64,000 nt of DNA. Origin: Nocardia suismassiliense. Its GTDB lineage: Bacteria; Actinomycetota; Actinomycetes; Mycobacteriales; Mycobacteriaceae. Under the pieces are notes generated by a model that saw only the letters and a list, made by a program, of their open reading frames with translations, ran no database searches and was not told the origin of the DNA. Positions within the stretch are counted from its first letter, which is position 1. Each line of letters starts with the position of its first letter. Made by a program: the position numbers and the translations under genes. Shown one piece after another: positions 60,962 to 64,000 of the stretch. The DNA lies in contig NZ_LT985361.1 in assembly GCF_900269665.1 (NCBI RefSeq), positions 8,240,326-8,304,325 of the forward strand, written 5' to 3'.

Positions 60962-61393
60962 GAGCTTCCTTCGGTCGAGCGGTCTGGCTGAATTGGTAAC
61001 ACAGGCGGGCGACATACGGAGGCCGTTGCGAAAGCTGCTCGCGGCGAAATAGGTTGCCAGCAGTGTGCTTCTCGGTGGCCAGGCGATTAAGCGGATGCGC
61101 GATCCGAATACATCTCGGATACAGTCTGCAATGCGGCGCGAGCGCATGCAACGCTCGTCCCACAACGTTTGAAAACTGTTGCGCAGACACCCTAACGACC
61201 GTAGAGCGCGCTATGTAGTGGGCACCCAGATGACAATCACTGCCGATTTCCGCCCCGGTCGTACAGATTTCGGTAACCAGTTCAGGTGCGGTTCAAACCT
61301 GTTACTCCCGGTTGAAACAACTTGCCATGCATTGCCGGTTCGCATCACGCGATCAGCCGTCGTCAGGCACGCGCGGCCTACCATGTCGTGACC
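60962..61393. other. Intergenic region between TIGR03086 and VOC genes
   Basis: About 430 bases without a convincing gene. It contains GGATACAGTCTGCAATGCG (61117-61135), shared with the region near 59930. The stretch around 61260-61340 is less GC-rich than average and may be the VOC gene promoter. Confidence 0.4.
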
Positions 61394-61786
61394 ATGCGCA
61401 TCGACCTCTGCACCCTCGTCGTCGCGGACTACGACCCGGCGATCGCCTTCTTCACCGAAGCACTCGGCTTCGACCTGATCGAGGACACCCCGTCCCGGAC
61501 CAACGACGGGCGACCGAAACGCTGGGTCGTCGTCCGCCCGCCCGGCGCCCAGACAGGGCTGCTGCTCGCCCGCGCGGACGGCACGACGCAGGCCGACGTG
61601 GTCGGCAACCAGACCGCGGGCCGAGTCGGATTCTTTCTCCAGGTAGCCGATTTCGACGCGGCCTATCGCCACATGGCCTCGCACGGCGTCGAATTCGTCA
61701 CCGCGCCACGGCAAGAGCCGTACGGCACGGTGGCGGTATTTCGCGATATCGCGGGCAATCGGTGGGACCTGCTGGGCCCCAACTGA
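61394..61786 (+). CDS. VOC superfamily protein
   Basis: A 130-residue glyoxalase/dioxygenase-fold protein ('MRIDLCTLVVADYDPAIAFF', 'TEALGFDLIEDTPSRTNDGR', 'DFDAAYRHMASHGVEFVTAP', 'EPYGTVAVFRDIAGNRWDLL'). The metal-binding His/Glu of active glyoxalases is only partly evident. ATG 61394 is preferred, with GTG 61388 in frame. It is not close to the VOC gene at 19905. Substrate unknown. Confidence 0.83.
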   Translation: MRIDLCTLVVADYDPAIAFFTEALGFDLIEDTPSRTNDGRPKRWVVVRPPGAQTGLLLARADGTTQADVVGNQTAGRVGFFLQVADFDAAYRHMASHGVEFVTAPRQEPYGTVAVFRDIAGNRWDLLGPN

Positions 61787-61796
61787 TCCGAAGCCG

Positions 61797-62114
61797 TCAG
61801 TCGACGTTCTGGCACTCCACGGCGATCTGGTGAAATCCGCACCCGTCTTTCTGATACGCGACGACGCACACCCTGCCGCGCCCGATGCCGTTGACGATCC
61901 AGCTCGGATCCGCCTCGGTCGGCGACGACGCGAGATCGCGGTCGATGCCCGGCCCCGCGAAGCTGAGAAATCCGACGAAGCCCTGCCCGATCGCCGAAAC
62001 CTGGTAGCCGTCGGCGCCGCCGACCACGCACAGACCGACCGGCGATCCGGCCTGCTGGCCTGCGACACCCGCCTGCGCCGTGGTCATCGGTGCCATACCC
62101 ATCGCACCGATCAC
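61797..62114 (-). CDS. Hypothetical protein, start uncertain
   Basis: A 105-residue frame from ATG 62114 that reads 'SPVGLCVVGGADGYQVSAIG', 'PSWIVNGIGRGRVCVVAYQK' and ends 'CGFHQIAVECQNVD', with four cysteines that suggest an exported, disulfide-bonded protein. No signal peptide is present at this start. The same frame stays protein-like further upstream (through 'NADHTGSTADLVEAVIGAMG') to about 62200 but offers no ATG, GTG or TTG with a ribosome site. A good ribosome site and ATG at ~62158 lead into another frame of 14 codons. A damaged 5' end or a sequencing error is possible. Confidence 0.4.
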   Translation of the reverse strand: MIGAMGMAPMTTAQAGVAGQQAGSPVGLCVVGGADGYQVSAIGQGFVGFLSFAGPGIDRDLASSPTEADPSWIVNGIGRGRVCVVAYQKDGCGFHQIAVECQNVD

Positions 62115-62243
62115 TGCTTCGACGAGATCGGCGGTCGAGCCGGTGTGGTCGGCATTTATATTCCCCCACTTGATGTTTCGAGCACAGCTCGCGCTGCGCC
62201 ACGCGACCGGACAGGTTGCTCCATCCTACGGCTCCAGCACGGC

Positions 62244-62259
62244 TGTGACCGTGGTCACA
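62244..62259. promoter_or_regulatory. CRP/GlxR-type cAMP receptor site
   Basis: TGTGACCGTGGTCACA matches the TGTGA-N6-TCACA consensus exactly. A TAGGAT -10-like hexamer lies ~15 bases further along the minus strand, which would place the site near -35 to -40 of a leftward promoter. The adenylate cyclase at 45387 shows that cAMP signalling exists in this organism. Confidence 0.7.
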
Positions 62260-62494
62260 GCACCGGCGTTTCGGCCGTAGCATGGTGGGTTCGGACCACG
62301 CATTCGCGCTGCGCGCACGTGGGTAAACTCACGTTCGTGCAGCGCAATGCAGGTGTGCTACCAGGAAGGTCGAGCGTGCGATCGTTGAGGGCCCACCGCG
62401 GCGCCGGTGTCGTTGTCTCCCGCAGGTCCGTCGGCGACCTGCGCATCGCCCATGGGCGGCCCCGAATTTCGCGCGGCACCGCGCGGTGCTGCTT

Positions 62495-63226
62495 ATGACC
62501 GACGAACCCGGTGCGTACCGCAGCGCGAACTCCGACGACCACACGGATCTGATTGCCGCGCTCGGTGTTCCACTCGACGACGAACTTCTGACCTTGGCAT
62601 TGACGCACCGGTCGTACGCCTACGAGAACGGCGGCATGCCGACCAACGAACGACTGGAGTTCCTGGGCGATTCGGTCCTGGGGCTCAGCGTCACCGAATA
62701 CCTCTATCTGCGGCATCCGCAACGCACCGAAGGTGACCTGGCCAAGATCCGATCCCGGGTGGTCAACATGCACGCGTGCGCCGAGGTCGCCCGCAGCCTC
62801 GGCCCCGGCGGTCTCGGACCGCACCTGCTGCTCGGCCGCGGCGAGGAACTGACCGGCGGCCGCGACAAGACCAGCATCCTGGCCGACGGCATGGAGTCGC
62901 TGCTCGGCGCGGTGCACCTGCAGCACGGCATCGGCGTCGCCCGCACCGTGGTGCTGCGGCTGTTCGACGATCTGCTGCAGCGCGCCGCCAAGATGGGCGC
63001 GGGCCTCGACTGGAAAACCAGCCTGCAGGAGTACACCGCCGAGCACAGCCTCGGCGTCCCCACCTACGAGATCACGTCCACCGGCCCGGATCACGACAAG
63101 GAATTCACCGCGACGGCAGTGGTCGGCGGCGTGGCCTACGGCAAAGGGGTGGGGCGCTCGAAAAAGGAAGCGGAGCAGAACGCCGCCGCTGCCGCTTACG
63201 CTGCCCTCGCGCCGGACAGCGAGTGA
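62495..63226 (+). CDS. rnc: Ribonuclease III
   Basis: A 243-residue double-strand-specific RNase. The signature 'NERLEFLGDSVLGLSVTEYL' lies at about residues 51-70, 'RDKTSILADGMESLLGAVHL' carries the second set of acidic metal ligands, and the C-terminal dsRNA-binding domain ends 'GKGVGRSKKEAEQNAAAAAY'. ATG 62495 starts 'MTDEPGAYRSANSDDHTDLI'. In most actinobacteria rnc follows a DUF177 gene and rpmF and precedes mutM and smc; none are here, so it is either relocated or a second copy. Confidence 0.95.
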   Translation: MTDEPGAYRSANSDDHTDLIAALGVPLDDELLTLALTHRSYAYENGGMPTNERLEFLGDSVLGLSVTEYLYLRHPQRTEGDLAKIRSRVVNMHACAEVARSLGPGGLGPHLLLGRGEELTGGRDKTSILADGMESLLGAVHLQHGIGVARTVVLRLFDDLLQRAAKMGAGLDWKTSLQEYTAEHSLGVPTYEITSTGPDHDKEFTATAVVGGVAYGKGVGRSKKEAEQNAAAAAYAALAPDSE

Positions 63227-63295
63227 CACTGGCGCGTCACATTGCCGAACCTGCGTAGACGCGCCTGAGACCTGCTGTACCGCAGCCGGTCCGAA

Positions 63296-63562
63296 TCAGG
63301 TCTTCTCGGTCCGCCCGTCCGGCTCGGCCTCGTCGGGCCGGGTGGTGATGCCGCGCTCGGTCCCCTCGTCGGCCTCCTGGTCCGGCTCCGGGTGGTCCGG
63401 CTCGAAGGTCGCGGGCAGCTTCTTCAGGTGCTTGTTCATCGAACGAACCAGCAGCACCGTGCCCGCGAGCAGGATCAGAATGATGAAGAACCCGAGCGGG
63501 GAGGCCTTGCCGAACTCCGGCCCGGTCGGGGTGCCGGGGGTCTGGGCGAGCAGAACCAGCAT
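63296..63562 (-). CDS. Small single-pass membrane protein (Rv1083-like)
   Basis: An 88-residue protein with one membrane segment ('PLGFFIILILLAGTVLLVRS') and an acidic C-terminal tail ('LPATFEPDHPEPDQEADEGT'). It begins at ATG 63562, whose A is shared with the mca stop; a GTG at 63565 giving a GTGA overlap is as likely. M. tuberculosis has the same small gene (Rv1083) right after mca. The link to mycothiol metabolism is positional only. Confidence 0.82.
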   Translation of the reverse strand: MLVLLAQTPGTPTGPEFGKASPLGFFIILILLAGTVLLVRSMNKHLKKLPATFEPDHPEPDQEADEGTERGITTRPDEAEPDGRTEKT

Positions 63563-64000
63563 CACCGCTGCTCGTCTTCGATGCCGGCGAACAGGTCGGT
63601 CTCCGGCAGCGCCGTCTTGACCCTGGTCTTGGCCAGCTCGAACTCCTCGGTCGGCCAGAGCCGCTGCTGCAGCTCGAGCGGGATGGCGAAGAACGCGCCG
63701 TTCGGGTCGATCTGGGTGGCGTGCGCGCGCAGGGCGTCGTCGCGCTGCGGGAAGTACTTGGCGCAGTCGATCTGGGTGGTGACCCTGGAGAACACGTCGC
63801 CGCGCTCCGGGACGTACTTGCGCATCCGGTCCAGCCACTCCTGCAGCGGGAACGGCTCACCCATCCGCTCGTACTCCTCGGCGAAGACTTCCATGCGCCG
63901 GGCGGTGAACCCGTGGTCGTAGTACAGCTTCAGCGGCGTCCACGGCTCGCCCGCGTCGGGGAACCGCGCCGGGTCGCCCGCCGCGTCGAACGCGGCGACC
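63562..64000 (-). CDS. mca: Mycothiol S-conjugate amidase, C-terminal part (runs off the window)
   Basis: The last 145 codons of a PIG-L-family deacetylase that cleaves mycothiol conjugates for detoxification. Visible are 'PWTPLKLYYDHGFTARRMEV', 'FAEEYERMGEPFPLQEWLDR', 'QIDCAKYFPQRDDALRAHAT', 'QIDPNGAFFAIPLELQQRLW' and 'PTEEFELAKTRVKTALPETD', all characteristic of Mca rather than MshB. The N-terminal zinc motif lies beyond base 64000. Its stop overlaps the start of the Rv1083-like gene. The gene is firm evidence for a mycothiol-making actinobacterium. Confidence 0.93.
   Translation of the reverse strand, partial: VAAFDAAGDPARFPDAGEPWTPLKLYYDHGFTARRMEVFAEEYERMGEPFPLQEWLDRMRKYVPERGDVFSRVTTQIDCAKYFPQRDDALRAHATQIDPNGAFFAIPLELQQRLWPTEEFELAKTRVKTALPETDLFAGIEDEQR

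Overview
The window is high-GC actinobacterial DNA, most likely from Nocardia or a close relative such as Rhodococcus. The signs are GTG/TTG starts, mycothiol metabolism (mca at the right edge), a type VII (ESX) gene group, and long conserved order with Mycobacterium tuberculosis. Reading right to left, the homologues of mca-Rv1083-Rv1084-Rv1085c-Rv1086, coaA-glyA1-desA2-phoH2, fumC-glpX-Rv1100 and xseB-xseA-Rv1109c-lytB2-Rv1111c (Rv1082 to Rv1111c) occur in order, broken by accessory blocks. The first ~76 bases are degraded Illumina/Nextera adapter, so the window starts at a contig end.

Layout. 0.1-1.8 kb: sugar ABC importer (binding lipoprotein plus truncated permease). 2.2-4.8 kb: cstA and its YbdD partner. 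4.9-7.1 kb: alkylation repair, an Ada-N/AraC/AlkA gene carrying an apparent one-base insertion, then ogt. 7.1-13.4 kb: sbcCD and rmuC. 13.5-17.4 kb: DUF6542 membrane protein, a phosphotransferase, a ~0.9 kb block of non-coding tandem repeats, then ispH. 17.5-20.2 kb: lipid-droplet protein, xseA-xseB, VOC protein. 20.25-21.4 kb: small inserted segment of orphan genes between short direct repeats. 21.4-28.6 kb: DUF4245, glpX, fumC, a 28-residue hydrophobic peptide, desA2, an LGFP lipoprotein, phoH2. 28.9-34.1 kb: P450/ferredoxin pair, GbsR/MarR-type and TetR regulators, a flavin monooxygenase. 34.2-37.2 kb: ESX cassette (small substrate, DUF3558 lipoprotein, WXG/PPE-like protein, EspG). 37.4-49.0 kb: glyA, TetR/thioesterase/deazaflavin oxidoreductase, a 36-residue peptide, DUF885, coaA, short Z-prenyl synthase, hemolysin III, adenylate cyclase, DUF255 protein.

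49.0-63.3 kb is a ~14 kb accessory block between the Rv1084 and Rv1083 homologues. Its main item is an ABC-three-component (ABC-3C) conflict system of three overlapping genes: a nuclease-like effector with C-terminal ABC-3C domain, a middle component 6 protein and a DUF2326 ATPase. It lies exactly between two ~204 bp copies of a host segment, the left one ending in a truncated chorismate-lyase-like fragment. Next come the intact chorismate-lyase-like gene, a RhuM-family gene, a second DUF3558 lipoprotein, a monooxygenase, an MBL-fold lipoprotein with divergent LysR regulator, a leaderless class A beta-lactamase, small genes, and a ribonuclease III gene outside its usual neighbourhood. The backbone resumes with the Rv1083 homologue and mca, which runs off the right edge.

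No tRNA, rRNA, CRISPR array, integrase or transposase was seen. Functions are read from motifs and neighbours only; no database search was possible.
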